From DASQGA01 sp963722715 (GTDB lineage Bacteria > Actinomycetota > Thermoleophilia > Gaiellales > Gaiellaceae), in assembly GCA_963722715.1 (NCBI GenBank), contig CAVROA010000013.1:35227-99226 (forward strand): a DNA stretch of 64,000 bases, in the 5' to 3' direction. Under the pieces are notes generated by a model that saw only the letters and a list, made by a program, of their open reading frames with translations, searched no databases and was not told the DNA's origin. How positions within the stretch are numbered: position 1 is the stretch's first letter; each line of letters starts with the position of its first letter. The position numbers and the translations under genes are program-made. This document shows, piece after piece, positions 49,411 through 58,619 of this stretch.

Positions 49411-49581
49411 GGGACACCGCCGGTATTTGCCGCGAAACGCGAGGAGGGCGGCAACTGGACGATGCGGGGCCCGGACTCGGCGCGAGTAATTCGCGGCTGC
49501 CGACCTCGTTCGAACAGGATGATGACGTAAACGCCTGCAGGCGCAACACTTGCCTTTCATCGCGTTAAGGAGGCAAGGAGC
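49411..49581 (+). promoter_or_regulatory. Intergenic region before the sulfatase with inverted repeat and strong ribosome site
   Basis: TTGCCGC (49427-49433) and GCGGCAA (49448-49454) form a 7-bp inverted repeat, perhaps a terminator or operator. AAGGAGGCAAGGAGC (about 49567-49581) directly before the ATG is a strong Shine-Dalgarno. No further gene is seen in these 171 bases. Confidence 0.4.
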
Positions 49582-51927
49582 ATGAGCGAGCCGTTCAAGG
49601 GCACCGTCAACCTCGACATCAAGGACTCGGTTCCGGACTGGGCGCCGTACACGCAGCCAACGGCGCCAGAGTCGGCTCCTAACGTCCTGTACGTCGTCCT
49701 CGACGACGTTGGCTTCTCGGCGATGGAGCCGTACGGGGGTTTCATCGAGACGCCCAACATCAAGCGGATTGCCGACCAGGGCCTGACCTACACGAACTTT
49801 CACACGACCGCGTTGTGCTCGCCGACCCGCTCCTGCCTGCTGACCGGACGGAACCACACGACGAACGGGATGGCGTGCATCACCGAGGCAGCCTCCGGTT
49901 TCCCGAACGCGAACGGCCACGTCCCATTCGAGTGCGCGAGCATCGCGGAGGTGCTGAACGACCAGGGCTGGAACACCTACGCGGTAGGCAAGTGGCATCT
50001 GACGGCCGAGGATGAGATGAACCTGGCCTCGTCGAAGCGCCAGTGGCCGCTTGGTCGGGGATTCGAGCGCTTCTATGGCTTCCTCGGCGGCGAGACGAAC
50101 CAGTGGTATCCCGACCTCGTCTACGACAACCATCCCGTGCCGCAGCCTTCAACTCCGGAGGAGGGCTACCACCTCACGGTGGACCTGACTGACAAGGCGA
50201 TCGAGTTCGTTCAGGACGCGAAGGCGATCGCGCCCGACAAGCCCTTCTTTCTCTACTTCTGTCCTGGCGCAGCCCACGCCCCGCACCACTCGCCGAGAGA
50301 GTGGGCAGACAAGTACAAGGGCAAGTTCGACATGGGCTACGAGGCCTACCGCGAGCAGGTCTTCGAGAACCAGAAGCGGCTCGGGATCGTCTCCGAGGAC
50401 GCCGAGCTCTCACCGATCAACCCGTATGCGGAGACGACGAGCCACGACGGAAAACCCTGGTCGAAGCTCGACCGGGTGCGGCCGTGGGATTCGCTCTCCG
50501 AGGACGAGAAGCGGCTGTTTGCACGGATGGCCGAGGTCTACGCGGGCTTCCTCAGCCACGCCGACCACGAACTCGGCAGGCTGCTCGACTTCCTAGAGGA
50601 GAGCGGCCAGCTCGACAACACGATCGTCGTCTTGGTCTCCGACAACGGTGCCTCAGGTGAGGGCGGCCCGAACGGGTCGGTCAACGAGAACAACATCTTC
50701 AATGGCGTCCCGGACACGATCGAGGAGAACCTGAAGCTGCTCGACGAGCTCGGCAGCCCAAAGACGAACAACCACTATCCGACCGGCTGGGCCTGGGCCT
50801 TCAATACGCCGTTCAAGATGTGGAAGCGCTACGCCAGTTATGAGGGCGGCATCGCCGACCCGCTGATCGTCTCCTGGCCCAGCGGCATCGAAGCGAAGTC
50901 CGAGCTACGCGGCCAGTACACGCACGCGATCGACATCGTTCCGACCCTCCTCGAGTGCCTCGGCGTCGAGCTGCCCGATGTCGTCAACGGCTACGTGCAG
51001 AACCCGCTCGAGGGACTTAGCTTCATGTACAGCCTCGACGACGGGAACGCGGCGACGCGGAAGGAAACCCAGTTCTACTCGATGCTCGGCACCCGCGGAA
51101 TCTGGCACAAGGGCTGGAAGGCCGCTACCGCGGTTCCCGCGGCGCCCGAGTCATGGGGCGACTTCGACCAGCAACGCTGGGAGCTCTTCGACACCGAGAC
51201 GGACCCCAGCGAATGCCACGACCTCGCAGAGGCGCATCCCGAGAAGCTGCAGGAGCTGATCGCGCTCTGGGACTCCGAAGCAGCCAAGTATGGAGCGTTC
51301 CCGCTCGAGTCGCGGACTGCGATCGAGATCCTCGGCGCCGAGCGGCCGCAGCTCTCCCAGCCGCAGGACCGGTACGTCTACTACCCGGGCGGAGCTGGCT
51401 TACCCGAGTCCGTTGCTCCGAACATTCGCAACCGGTCGTACACGATCGCCGCCGAGGTCGAGATCGAGACACCAGAGGCCACCGGCGTGATCTTCTCGCA
51501 GGGCTCACGCTTCGGCGGTCACGCGCTCTACCTGCGCGGCGGCAAGCTGAAGTACGTCTACAACTGGCTTGGCGTCCACGTCCAAACCGTCGAAGCAGAC
51601 GCGCCGGTCCCGACGGGCCACGTCTACCTCTCCGCCTCCTTCGACCGCGAGAACAATGAACTGCCGGCCCAGGGCACCCTCGCCCTCCACATCCGCGAGG
51701 AGAAAGTGGGCGAGCAGACGATCATGACGCAGCCGGGCAAGTTCGGGCTGGGCGGCGGCGGACTCGTGATCGGACAGTCGGGATCAGAGCAAATCACCGA
51801 CGACTATGCGGGCGAAGCGCCCTGGCCGTTCGTTGGAGGAACGATCAAGCGCGTCCTCATCGACGTCAGCGGGGAACCGTTCGCCGACCTAGCTCAGGAG
51901 GCGCGGGCGGCGTTCGCACACCAGTGA
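49582..51927 (+). CDS. Arylsulfatase (type I, formylglycine), cytosolic form
   Basis: The 781 residues carry the type I sulfatase core: NVLYVVLDDVGFS with metal-binding Asp41/Asp42, the sulfatase signature C79SPTRSCLLTGRNH (C-S-P-x-R, Cys to be oxidised to formylglycine), AVGKWHL, DNGASGEGG and FKMWKRYASYEGGIADP. The C-terminal 190 residues (from about 610) form a beta domain (YTIAAEVEIETPEATGVIFSQGSRFGGHAL) typical of large bacterial arylsulfatases. There is no signal peptide. Such enzymes hydrolyse sulfate esters; activation requires a sulfatase-modifying enzyme, not in this window. Confidence 0.93.
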   Translation: MSEPFKGTVNLDIKDSVPDWAPYTQPTAPESAPNVLYVVLDDVGFSAMEPYGGFIETPNIKRIADQGLTYTNFHTTALCSPTRSCLLTGRNHTTNGMACITEAASGFPNANGHVPFECASIAEVLNDQGWNTYAVGKWHLTAEDEMNLASSKRQWPLGRGFERFYGFLGGETNQWYPDLVYDNHPVPQPSTPEEGYHLTVDLTDKAIEFVQDAKAIAPDKPFFLYFCPGAAHAPHHSPREWADKYKGKFDMGYEAYREQVFENQKRLGIVSEDAELSPINPYAETTSHDGKPWSKLDRVRPWDSLSEDEKRLFARMAEVYAGFLSHADHELGRLLDFLEESGQLDNTIVVLVSDNGASGEGGPNGSVNENNIFNGVPDTIEENLKLLDELGSPKTNNHYPTGWAWAFNTPFKMWKRYASYEGGIADPLIVSWPSGIEAKSELRGQYTHAIDIVPTLLECLGVELPDVVNGYVQNPLEGLSFMYSLDDGNAATRKETQFYSMLGTRGIWHKGWKAATAVPAAPESWGDFDQQRWELFDTETDPSECHDLAEAHPEKLQELIALWDSEAAKYGAFPLESRTAIEILGAERPQLSQPQDRYVYYPGGAGLPESVAPNIRNRSYTIAAEVEIETPEATGVIFSQGSRFGGHALYLRGGKLKYVYNWLGVHVQTVEADAPVPTGHVYLSASFDRENNELPAQGTLALHIREEKVGEQTIMTQPGKFGLGGGGLVIGQSGSEQITDDYAGEAPWPFVGGTIKRVLIDVSGEPFADLAQEARAAFAHQ

Positions 51928-51982
51928 ACGAGGTACTGCAGCAAGGAAGAGCTGGCCCCAGCGCTTAGGGAGCATTCCTGTA

Positions 51983-52888
51983 CTACTCGTAGGAGTCGCG
52001 GGCCCGCTTCCACGGGTCCTCGTCCCACCGGATCCGGTCCGGGTTCACGCCCCGGCGCTCGGCGAGGTCGAGGACGAGCAGGTGGAACGGGAGGATCCCG
52101 AGGATAGGCCGCTCCGCGGCGCCGTCGGCCTGTGGCAGGAGCTCGGCGGCCGCCCCGATCTCACGAAGAGCCTTGACCGCGTCTCGAGAACGCTCCCCGG
52201 CCCGCCCCTCGCCGTCCAGGACGAGCGCGCGAACGGTGTCGTCCACCGCGGCCAGGTGCCCGTGGAGAAGCTGCTCGGTGTGGTAGGCCTCGGCGGCGAC
52301 GAAGGTGCCCTCGCGGAGCTTCAGCACAGCCTCCTGCGCCGTCGGCCAGTCGCGCCCGGCGCCGACGACGAGCCAGCGGTCATGGTCGGAGGGCTCGAGC
52401 CTCGGTCCCTCGAGCGCGACTTCGACGGCAGCCGGAAGCCCGGCGACGTCGTGGCCCGCCATCGCGGCCATGCCTGCGATGGCAGCCGTGTAGCTCTTGG
52501 TATGGCAGTACGACTCCTCGATCTCGGGTGCCACCTGCACGACCTCGTCGGCGAGCTTGGCGAGCGGGCTCTCGGCGGTTCCGGTGACGAGCCAGGACGG
52601 CCCGTCGAAGGCACGCACGGCCTCGGTCGTCAGGGGTGTCGTGCCCTCGTGGCTCAGGGCCACGAGGACGTCGGCTTGCCGCGGCCGCAGGACGAGCTCC
52701 AGCGCCTGGACAGCCTCCCCTCCGGCCAGCTCGGCTCCAACCTGGGCGGCGTGAAACGACGTGCCGCAACCGGTGAAGAGGACATGCCCCTCCGGAAAGC
52801 GCCGCTCGCCGACTCGCTCCGGAACGCCCCGGAGCCATTCGGGCTGGGCGAAGATCGCCTCGCGGGTCTGCTCTCCGGGCTTCGGCAC
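51983..52888 (-). CDS. SIS domain protein (GlmS-like sugar isomerase family)
   Basis: The 301 residues contain two SIS-type sugar-phosphate units: GHVLFTGCGTSFHAAQVGAELAG with ALSHEGTTPLTTEAVRAF, and RWLVVGAGRDWPTAQEAVLKLREGTFVAAEAYHTEQLLHGHLAAV. The latter matches the isomerase half of glucosamine-6-phosphate synthase (AYHTEQLLHG compares with family E..H). The glutaminase domain of GlmS is absent, so it may deaminate or isomerise a sugar phosphate like AgaS or FrlB. It is divergent from the thioesterase, 17 bases between starts. Confidence 0.85.
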   Translation of the reverse strand: MPKPGEQTREAIFAQPEWLRGVPERVGERRFPEGHVLFTGCGTSFHAAQVGAELAGGEAVQALELVLRPRQADVLVALSHEGTTPLTTEAVRAFDGPSWLVTGTAESPLAKLADEVVQVAPEIEESYCHTKSYTAAIAGMAAMAGHDVAGLPAAVEVALEGPRLEPSDHDRWLVVGAGRDWPTAQEAVLKLREGTFVAAEAYHTEQLLHGHLAAVDDTVRALVLDGEGRAGERSRDAVKALREIGAAAELLPQADGAAERPILGILPFHLLVLDLAERRGVNPDRIRWDEDPWKRARDSYE

Positions 52889-52905
52889 GACGGACCGAAG
52901 CTACC

Positions 52906-53331
52906 ATGGCCGCCGTGCAAGGCTTCGGCCACACCTTCTTCCAGGAGGTCGCGTTCCGCGATCTCGACGGCCTCGGGCACGTGAACAACGCCGTCTACCT
53001 GAGCTACGTGGAGTCCGCCCGGCTCGCGTACATGCAGGAGGTCCTGGGGCCGCTCGAGCTCGATGAGCTCGGCATCGTCGCGGACGTGAAGATCTCCTTT
53101 CGCTCTCCTGCGGGCCTCGGGGAGCGGCTGGAAGTGGGTCACCGCGTCAGCCGCGTCGGCGAGACGAGCCTCGTCTTCGACTTCGAGGTACGGGGCGGCG
53201 ATGGACGTCTCGTCGCAGAAGGGTCGACAGTGCACGTAGCCTTCGACTACGGCGTGCGACGGCCGGTGCCCGTCCCGGAGGAGTGGCGCAGCCGAATCGA
53301 GTCCCACGAAGCAAGGAGCCTGGTCAGCTGA
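52906..53331 (+). CDS. Hotdog-fold acyl-CoA thioesterase
   Basis: The 141 residues show the YbgC/FadM-type hotdog: FFQEVAFRDLDGLGHVNNAVYLSYVESARLAYM, with the catalytic Asp in the RDLDGLGHVNN motif, followed by VADVKISFRSPAGLGERLEVGHRVSRVGETSLVFDFEV. These enzymes cleave acyl-CoA or aromatic acyl-CoA thioesters in the cytosol. The TGA overlaps the next gene's ATG by one base (TGATG), linking it to the M16 peptidase in translation though not obviously in function. Confidence 0.88.
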   Translation: MAAVQGFGHTFFQEVAFRDLDGLGHVNNAVYLSYVESARLAYMQEVLGPLELDELGIVADVKISFRSPAGLGERLEVGHRVSRVGETSLVFDFEVRGGDGRLVAEGSTVHVAFDYGVRRPVPVPEEWRSRIESHEARSLVS

Positions 53332-54608
53332 TGCCCACCGTCTTCGAGAAGACAGTCCTTCCGAACGGCCTCCGCGCCGTCACCGCGCCGATGCCGCAGG
53401 CGAAGTCGGTCGCGTGCTTCGTGATGCTCGCCGCGGGCTCGCGCTACGAGAGCCGCGAGACGAACGGCATCGCGCACTTCGCAGAGCACATGTTCTTCAA
53501 GGGGACCGAGCGGCGGCCGACCGCCCGGGACATCGCCGGCGAGATCGACTCGATCGGCGGCGAGTTCAACGCCTTCACCGGCAAGGAGTACACCGGCTAC
53601 TACGTGAAATGCGCGGCCGAGCACCGCGACACGGCCCTCGACGTGCTCGTCGACATGCTGCGGAACTCCAAGTTCGACCCGGAGGAGATCGAGCGCGAGA
53701 AGGGCGTCATCGTCGAGGAGATGAACATGTACTACGACACGCCGCGGGACTACCTCGAGGGCGTGTACGACGACCTTCTCTACGGCGACACGCCGCTCGG
53801 CTGGGACATCATCGGCAAGAAGGAGACGGTGCGGTCGGCGAAGCGGGAGACCTTCCTCGAGTACCTCGACCGCTGGTATCGCGCGCCGCGCATGGTCGTT
53901 GGCGTTGCGGGCGCAGTCGGCGACGACATCGTCCCCAGGCTGGAGGAGCTCCTCGGCGACGTCCCGAACGGCGCCAAGGGCTCGACGCCGCCGGTCGAGT
54001 GGAAGCAGGACCGGGCCCAGGTCAAGGTGCACACGAAGCAGTCCGACCAGGCGCACATCCGGGTCGGCGTCCACAGCTATCCGATCGACCACCCGGACCG
54101 GTACACGCTCGGGCTGCTTGCAACCGTCCTGGGCGGCGGCATGTCGTCTCGGCTCTTCACCGAGGTGCGCGAGCGCCGCGGCCTCGCCTACTACGTGTAC
54201 GGCTACAACATGGGCTACACGGACACCGGCACGCTCTACGCGCAGGGCGGAGTCGACATCAAGCGGATCGACGAGGCCGTGAAGACGATCGTGGCCGAGT
54301 TCGGCCGGATCGCCGCAGAGCCCGTGGAGGACGACGAGCTCGAGAAGGGGCGGAACTTCGCCAAGGGCCGGCTCGTGCTCTCACTCGAGGATCCGAAGGG
54401 AACGATCATGTTCGGGCTCCGGAGCGAGGTGCTCGAGGGCACGTTGCGCGAGCCGGACGACGTGCTCGCCGGCTACGACGCGGTCACGGTCGAGGACATT
54501 CAGCGGGTCGCACAGGACATCATCCGCGAGAACCACCTGAACCTCGCGGTGATCGGCCCGTTCGACGACCCGGGCCGGTTCGAGAAGCAGCTCGGGCTCT
54601 CAGCCTGA
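53331..54608 (+). CDS. M16 family zinc peptidase (mitochondrial processing peptidase-like)
   Basis: The 425 residues carry the inverted zinc motif H49-x2-E52-H53 in NGIAHFAEHMFFKGT and the downstream helix EREKGVIVEEMNMY with the third ligand Glu near 129. The C-terminal half shows the substrate-binding VGVHSYPIDHPDRYTLGLLATVLGGGMSSRLFTEVRERRGLAYYVY typical of PqqF/YmxG-type enzymes. Actinobacterial homologues often follow pnp; here it follows a thioesterase. It is cytosolic, about half the length of insulysin, and expected to dimerise. Confidence 0.93.
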   Translation: MPTVFEKTVLPNGLRAVTAPMPQAKSVACFVMLAAGSRYESRETNGIAHFAEHMFFKGTERRPTARDIAGEIDSIGGEFNAFTGKEYTGYYVKCAAEHRDTALDVLVDMLRNSKFDPEEIEREKGVIVEEMNMYYDTPRDYLEGVYDDLLYGDTPLGWDIIGKKETVRSAKRETFLEYLDRWYRAPRMVVGVAGAVGDDIVPRLEELLGDVPNGAKGSTPPVEWKQDRAQVKVHTKQSDQAHIRVGVHSYPIDHPDRYTLGLLATVLGGGMSSRLFTEVRERRGLAYYVYGYNMGYTDTGTLYAQGGVDIKRIDEAVKTIVAEFGRIAAEPVEDDELEKGRNFAKGRLVLSLEDPKGTIMFGLRSEVLEGTLREPDDVLAGYDAVTVEDIQRVAQDIIRENHLNLAVIGPFDDPGRFEKQLGLSA

Positions 54609-54632
54609 CATCAACGCTCGTCCGGCGGGGAA

Positions 54633-55169
54633 CTAAAGGTCGCCGGGTGGCGCGAAGCGGTAGAACACGTGCCCCATCTTCGCGAGCAGACCCGGAACGA
54701 AGTCCTCGAGGGCACGCGCGTTCTCTAGGCCGCCGACGCTGACCGGGTCGTAGCCGGCGTCGCGGATCAGCTGCTCCGTTACCTCGCGCGCCTCCTCGTC
54801 GGCCGCGTAGAGGCAGCTTGGTCGTACCCGCTGCTCTCCGATCCGGTCGTAGAGCGTCGCGAAGTTCGCGTTGAATGCCTTCGCCACCGGGCCGTTGGTC
54901 TGCGCCTTCACCTCATGCGCAAGCGACTCGTAGGCCTCATTGCGCCCTGCGAACGCGTTCGCCGCGTCGATTGCGATCTTGCCTTCGAGCCCGGAAACCT
55001 TGCCGAGTGCCTCCGAGATCGAGCCCGCTGGAACGGCAACCAGGACGACATCCGCGTCCGACGCATCGCCGCCGTCGCGCCCGAGCGTCGTGACGTCATG
55101 CCCGGCCTGCTCCCACAGGCGGGCGAGGCCGCCTCCGATGTTTCCCCTGCCGATCGTGGTGATCTTCAT
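54633..55169 (-). CDS. NADP-binding reductase of the F420/dinucleotide oxidoreductase type
   Basis: The 178 residues have an N-terminal Rossmann fold: ITTIGRGNIGGGLARLWEQAGHDVTTLGR, DADVVLVAVPAGSISEAL and IAIDAANAFAGRNEAYESLAHEV, with KAFNANFATLYDRIG further on. It resembles NADPH-dependent F420 reductase relatives that bind NADP and reduce small substrates or act as scaffolds. The catalytic partner is unknown. It converges on the M16 gene 24 bases away. Confidence 0.85.
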   Translation of the reverse strand: MKITTIGRGNIGGGLARLWEQAGHDVTTLGRDGGDASDADVVLVAVPAGSISEALGKVSGLEGKIAIDAANAFAGRNEAYESLAHEVKAQTNGPVAKAFNANFATLYDRIGEQRVRPSCLYAADEEAREVTEQLIRDAGYDPVSVGGLENARALEDFVPGLLAKMGHVFYRFAPPGDL

Positions 55170-55220
55170 GGTGTTCGTAACGCTCTCGGAACCACGGTAT
55201 TCCTGGCGCTTTTCGTACCG

Positions 55221-55586
55221 TCAGCTGACTCGCCGGGGCGCATAGCGCCGGTGGAGGATCAAGGTGTTGCCGTCGGGGTCTCGGAACGCCGCGAAGTGGC
55301 AGACCCCGGAGTCCCAGGTCTCCGCGATGAACTCGACCCCCTTCGCTTCGAGTTCGGCTCGCGCCGTGGCAACGTCAGCCACTCGCAGTGCGAAGCCGGC
55401 CTCGTTTGCAACGAACGGCAGCTTCTCGCGTTCTGGCTCCCAGAAGCTGAGCGTTACGTTCGGCGTCTCAACCTCGCCCTTTGTCGCCTCTCCGTCAGGT
55501 AGTCCTAAGACGTCGCGATACCAGGCGATCGCTCGCGCTGCGTTGCGCGTCGGGACAGAGATGAAGTCGACGAGTTCGACCTGCAC
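55221..55586 (-). CDS. VOC superfamily protein (glyoxalase/bleomycin resistance-like)
   Basis: The 121 residues form one VOC unit: LVDFISVPTRNAARAIAWYRDVLGLPDGE, TLSFWEPEREKLPFVANEAGFALRVADVATARAELEAKGVEFI and HFAAFRDPDGNTLILHRRY at the end, where GNTLILHRR is the classic terminal strand. Function ranges over lactoylglutathione-type enzymes, resistance proteins and dioxygenases. It lies between the reductase and the M24 peptidase on the same strand and could form a loose operon with them. Confidence 0.82.
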   Translation of the reverse strand: MQVELVDFISVPTRNAARAIAWYRDVLGLPDGEATKGEVETPNVTLSFWEPEREKLPFVANEAGFALRVADVATARAELEAKGVEFIAETWDSGVCHFAAFRDPDGNTLILHRRYAPRRVS

Positions 55587-55641
55587 CGCTACGTGCTGAC
55601 GCTACCACCGCGGGTGGGAGCCCAGCCGAGCCGCGCGCGGG

Positions 55642-56745
55642 CTAGGGCGCCAGGTCGTACGGGTAGTCCGTGAGCCGCTCGCAGCCGTCGGCCGTCACCT
55701 GCACGAGGTCTTCGAGGCGGCAGCCGCCGAAGCCCTTCTTGTAGACGCCCGGCTCGATTGCGATCACGTCGCCCTCCACGAGCTCCTCGCCGACCCGGCC
55801 GAGGCTCGGCTGCTCGTGCACCTCGAGGCCGACGCCGTGCCCGAGGCTGTGGAAGTAACCCTCGTCCAGCACCTCCCCTTCCTTCTTCGTGAGCTGGGTT
55901 GGGTACCCGGCCGCCTCGAACGGCTCGCAGGAGATCCGGTGGAGCTCGGAGCCGACGATCCCGGGCCGAATAGCCGCGTAGACGCGCTCCAGCGACTCGA
56001 GGCAGAGCGCATGCTGCTCGACGAGCTGCTCCGGCGGCTCGCCGATGCAGAAGGTGCGGGTCATGTCGGCGTAGCACCCGGTCTCGGCGTCGCGGGGAAA
56101 CAGGTCGACGACGACGGGCTCGCCGGGCTCGATGGGCCCGAAGCCGGGCTCGTGGCCGACCGCGGTCTGGGGGCCGTGGGAGACGATCACGAGGTCCGGC
56201 GCGATCAGGCCCTGCTCGGTGAAGACGCGAAGCGCCTCGGCGCGAAGCTCCTCGCACGTGACTCCGCCTCCCTGGCGAAGCCTGGCCCGCATCGCGTCGA
56301 GCGCCAGCTCGCAGCCACGCTGAGCACGCCGGATGCCCTCGAGCTCGACGTCCGTCTTGGCGCGGCGGCGCAGGTCGAAGAGCTCCCCGTCGGGCTGCAG
56401 CTCGATCCCGTTCGCGCGCAGGTGGTCGGCCGTCTCGAGCGGAAACGAGGCCGGCGTCACGACGTCCTCGACGCCCGCGTGGCGACAGGCGCGCAGCACG
56501 AGCTCTCGTGCGCGCTCGTGCGGGCCGAGCTTCTGCGCGAGCAGCTCGTCGACGCCGAGCTCGTCGTAGGAGACGACCTCGAGATCCGCGAGCTCGACCA
56601 GACGGGGAAGCTCGATGGAGCTCGCGTAGACGTGCCTGGAGCCATTCCGCTCCACGTAGATGAACGGGTCGGGAGCGGAGAACGGCACCTCGTGGCGCAA
56701 CTCGGGTGACCTGATCGAGTCGGCGTAGATCAAGACGTTCGGCAT
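55642..56745 (-). CDS. M24 family metallopeptidase (aminopeptidase P/prolidase-like)
   Basis: ATG 56745 is preferred. The 367 residues have an N-terminal domain (1-125), then the pita-bread core with five metal ligands: Asp in VVVDLFPRDAETGCYADMTRTF (two Asp), His in FHSLGHGVGLEVHEQP, Glu in VIAIEPGVYKKGF and Glu in RLEDLVQV. This is the complete set for two-metal hydrolysis of X-Pro or related bonds. It is cytosolic. It is divergent from the secreted metalloprotease with twin 12-bp repeats in between. Confidence 0.9.
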   Translation of the reverse strand: MPNVLIYADSIRSPELRHEVPFSAPDPFIYVERNGSRHVYASSIELPRLVELADLEVVSYDELGVDELLAQKLGPHERARELVLRACRHAGVEDVVTPASFPLETADHLRANGIELQPDGELFDLRRRAKTDVELEGIRRAQRGCELALDAMRARLRQGGGVTCEELRAEALRVFTEQGLIAPDLVIVSHGPQTAVGHEPGFGPIEPGEPVVVDLFPRDAETGCYADMTRTFCIGEPPEQLVEQHALCLESLERVYAAIRPGIVGSELHRISCEPFEAAGYPTQLTKKEGEVLDEGYFHSLGHGVGLEVHEQPSLGRVGEELVEGDVIAIEPGVYKKGFGGCRLEDLVQVTADGCERLTDYPYDLAP

Positions 56746-56784
56746 GTCGGCCGATGCTAGCGGGGCGGGTGCCGTCCTCGCTTG

Positions 56785-56834
56785 GCCGACCAAACGAACC
56801 ACGAAACATGGTCTAGACAACAGCCGACCAAACG
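56785..56834. promoter_or_regulatory. Direct 12-bp repeat in the divergent region
   Basis: GCCGACCAAACG occurs at 56785-56796 and 56823-56834, same orientation, 38 bases apart start to start (about 3.6 helical turns). It lies between the M24 peptidase start and the secreted metalloprotease start. A pair of operators for one regulator is likely, without knowing which. Confidence 0.4.
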
Positions 56835-56886
56835 CGTACCTTCGATAACTAAGTCCGCTTTCTCTCAGAGAGGTAGGGGTTTTTTC

Positions 56887-58556
56887 ATGCTCTTGTCCGC
56901 CCGCTCACGCTCGTTGCTGCTTGCCTTGCTGGCGATCGCAGTGCTCGCATTCGCAGGCAGCGCCGCCGCCGCAAACGAGCGGTCGCTCGCAGCCAAGGCC
57001 CCGAACGACGCACTTTCACGCGCCCTGGCCTCCGGCCAGATCACCGGCGCGCAGTACTCGCTCCAGCGTGCCCTGGCGATTCTCGCGCCGCGGCTCGCCG
57101 ACGCTCGCTATGCGAGCGCAGCCGCACACGCCAACCCACGCGACGCGACGATGGCGCTCCGCGATCTCAGGGCCAGTTTCAGCTCGCTCTCGAGCAGCGA
57201 CCGGCGCCTGGCGATGAGACTGTTCGCGCGGCCGTCGGACGGCGCCAGTGAGGGCCCCGCGGGCTACCGAAACGTCCCGAGGGCCAACCGCAAGCGCGTC
57301 TGCACGACCAGGTTCTGCATCCACTGGGTGACGACCGGCTCCGAGCGGCCCTCGCTCGTCGACCGGAACCACAACCGCAGGCCCGACTACGTCGACAAGG
57401 CCGTCAGGACGATGAACACGGTCTGGGCGAAGGAGATCGGGTCGATGGGCTACAAGAGGCCTCGCAGCGACTTCAGGTCCGGCCCGCACCACGGAGGCAA
57501 CCCGAACGGGCGCATCGACATCTTCATCGCGAACATCGGCAACGTCGGGCTCTACGGGTACTGCACGACCGACGACCCTCTGACCAACAGGAACACGCAT
57601 CGCCAGACCTCGGCGTACTGCGTCTTCGACAACGACTTCAGGCGCGCCGAGTTCACGAGCGGTGCCAACGGGCTCGCGGCCCTCAAGGTGACCGCGGCGC
57701 ACGAGTTCTTCCACGCGATCCAGTTCGCCTACGACATCTTCGAGGACCGGGCGTTCATGGAGGGCACCGCGACCTGGATGGAGGACGAGGTCTTCACCGG
57801 CGTCAACGACAACGTCCAGTACCTCCTGCGGGGAAGCCCGATGGATCCCGTCAACAATGCATCGCGCGGTCCGTGGATCTCACTCGACGCCGGCAGGCAG
57901 TCCACCCAGTACGGCACGTGGATCTGGTACCGGTTCCTGACCGAGCGCCACAACGACGCGATCATCAAGCAGATCTGGGTCAAGTCGGTCGGAAAGGCGA
58001 ACTACGGCTTCAAGTCGATCGCGGCCATCCTGGTGGCCCGCGGCACCTCGCTGAACGCGATGCTCGCCCAGTTCGGCAGCTGGAACGCCGCTCCGGCGTC
58101 GTTCTACACGGAAGGCGCCCGCTACCCGACCGCGGGAGCGATTCCCGGCCGGGACGGCGCCAGCAGTCGGACCTGGGCGCGACCGAGGGAGTCACGTGGG
58201 GCCTCGACTCGCTCCACCTCTCCAACGACTACCTCGTCTTCACCCGCGGCACGATGCTACGTGCGCCGAGTTTCCTGACCCTCACGATCAACTTCCCGTC
58301 GGGCGTGGGGGCGGCGACCGCAGTCCAGTTCGCCGCGACCGGCGCCGTGACCCCAATTCCCATCGCCCTGAACGCAAACGGGGACGGGCAACTTCTGATC
58401 ACGCCGTTCGACGCCGGCGTGAGCAAGATCGTCGTCGTGGTCACGAATGCCGGCAACCGGTTCATCTGCAACCAGGGGACGATCTTCTCCTGCGCGGGGA
58501 ACCCGCTCGACGATTACCTGAACCAGGAGTTCGTCGTCGACGTCGCCGCTACCTAG
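56887..58556 (+). CDS. Secreted HExxH metalloprotease, frameshifted near its end
   Basis: From ATG 56887 the protein has a signal peptide (1-27, hydrophobic, AGSAAA) and a protease domain. TAAHEFFHAIQFAYD gives the zinc motif H272-E-x2-H276, and FMEGTATWMEDEVF the third-ligand Glu, as in the MXAN_6640-like putative metalloproteases. After TAGAIPG the frame breaks at 58147-58153. The natural continuation GATEGVTWGLDSLHLSNDYLVF, a beta domain ending DDYLNQEFVVDVAA, lies in another frame (one base missing) and stops at 58556. Intact length is about 556 residues. It is exported, and the substrate is unknown. Confidence 0.75.
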
Positions 58557-58573
58557 CAGGCACTGACGAGTCT

Positions 58574-58605
58574 CCCGGGCCCGCTTCGTAAGAGGCGGGC
58601 TCGGG
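58574..58605 (+). terminator. Hairpin after the secreted metalloprotease
   Basis: CCCGGGCCCGC (58574-58584) pairs with GCGGGCTCGGG (58595-58605), 11 pairs with one G-U and a 10-base loop, 17 bases after the stop. No U-tract follows, so efficiency is doubtful. It lies just before the amidohydrolase start. Confidence 0.5.
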
Positions 58606-58619
58606 TAGGCTCATCCTTC

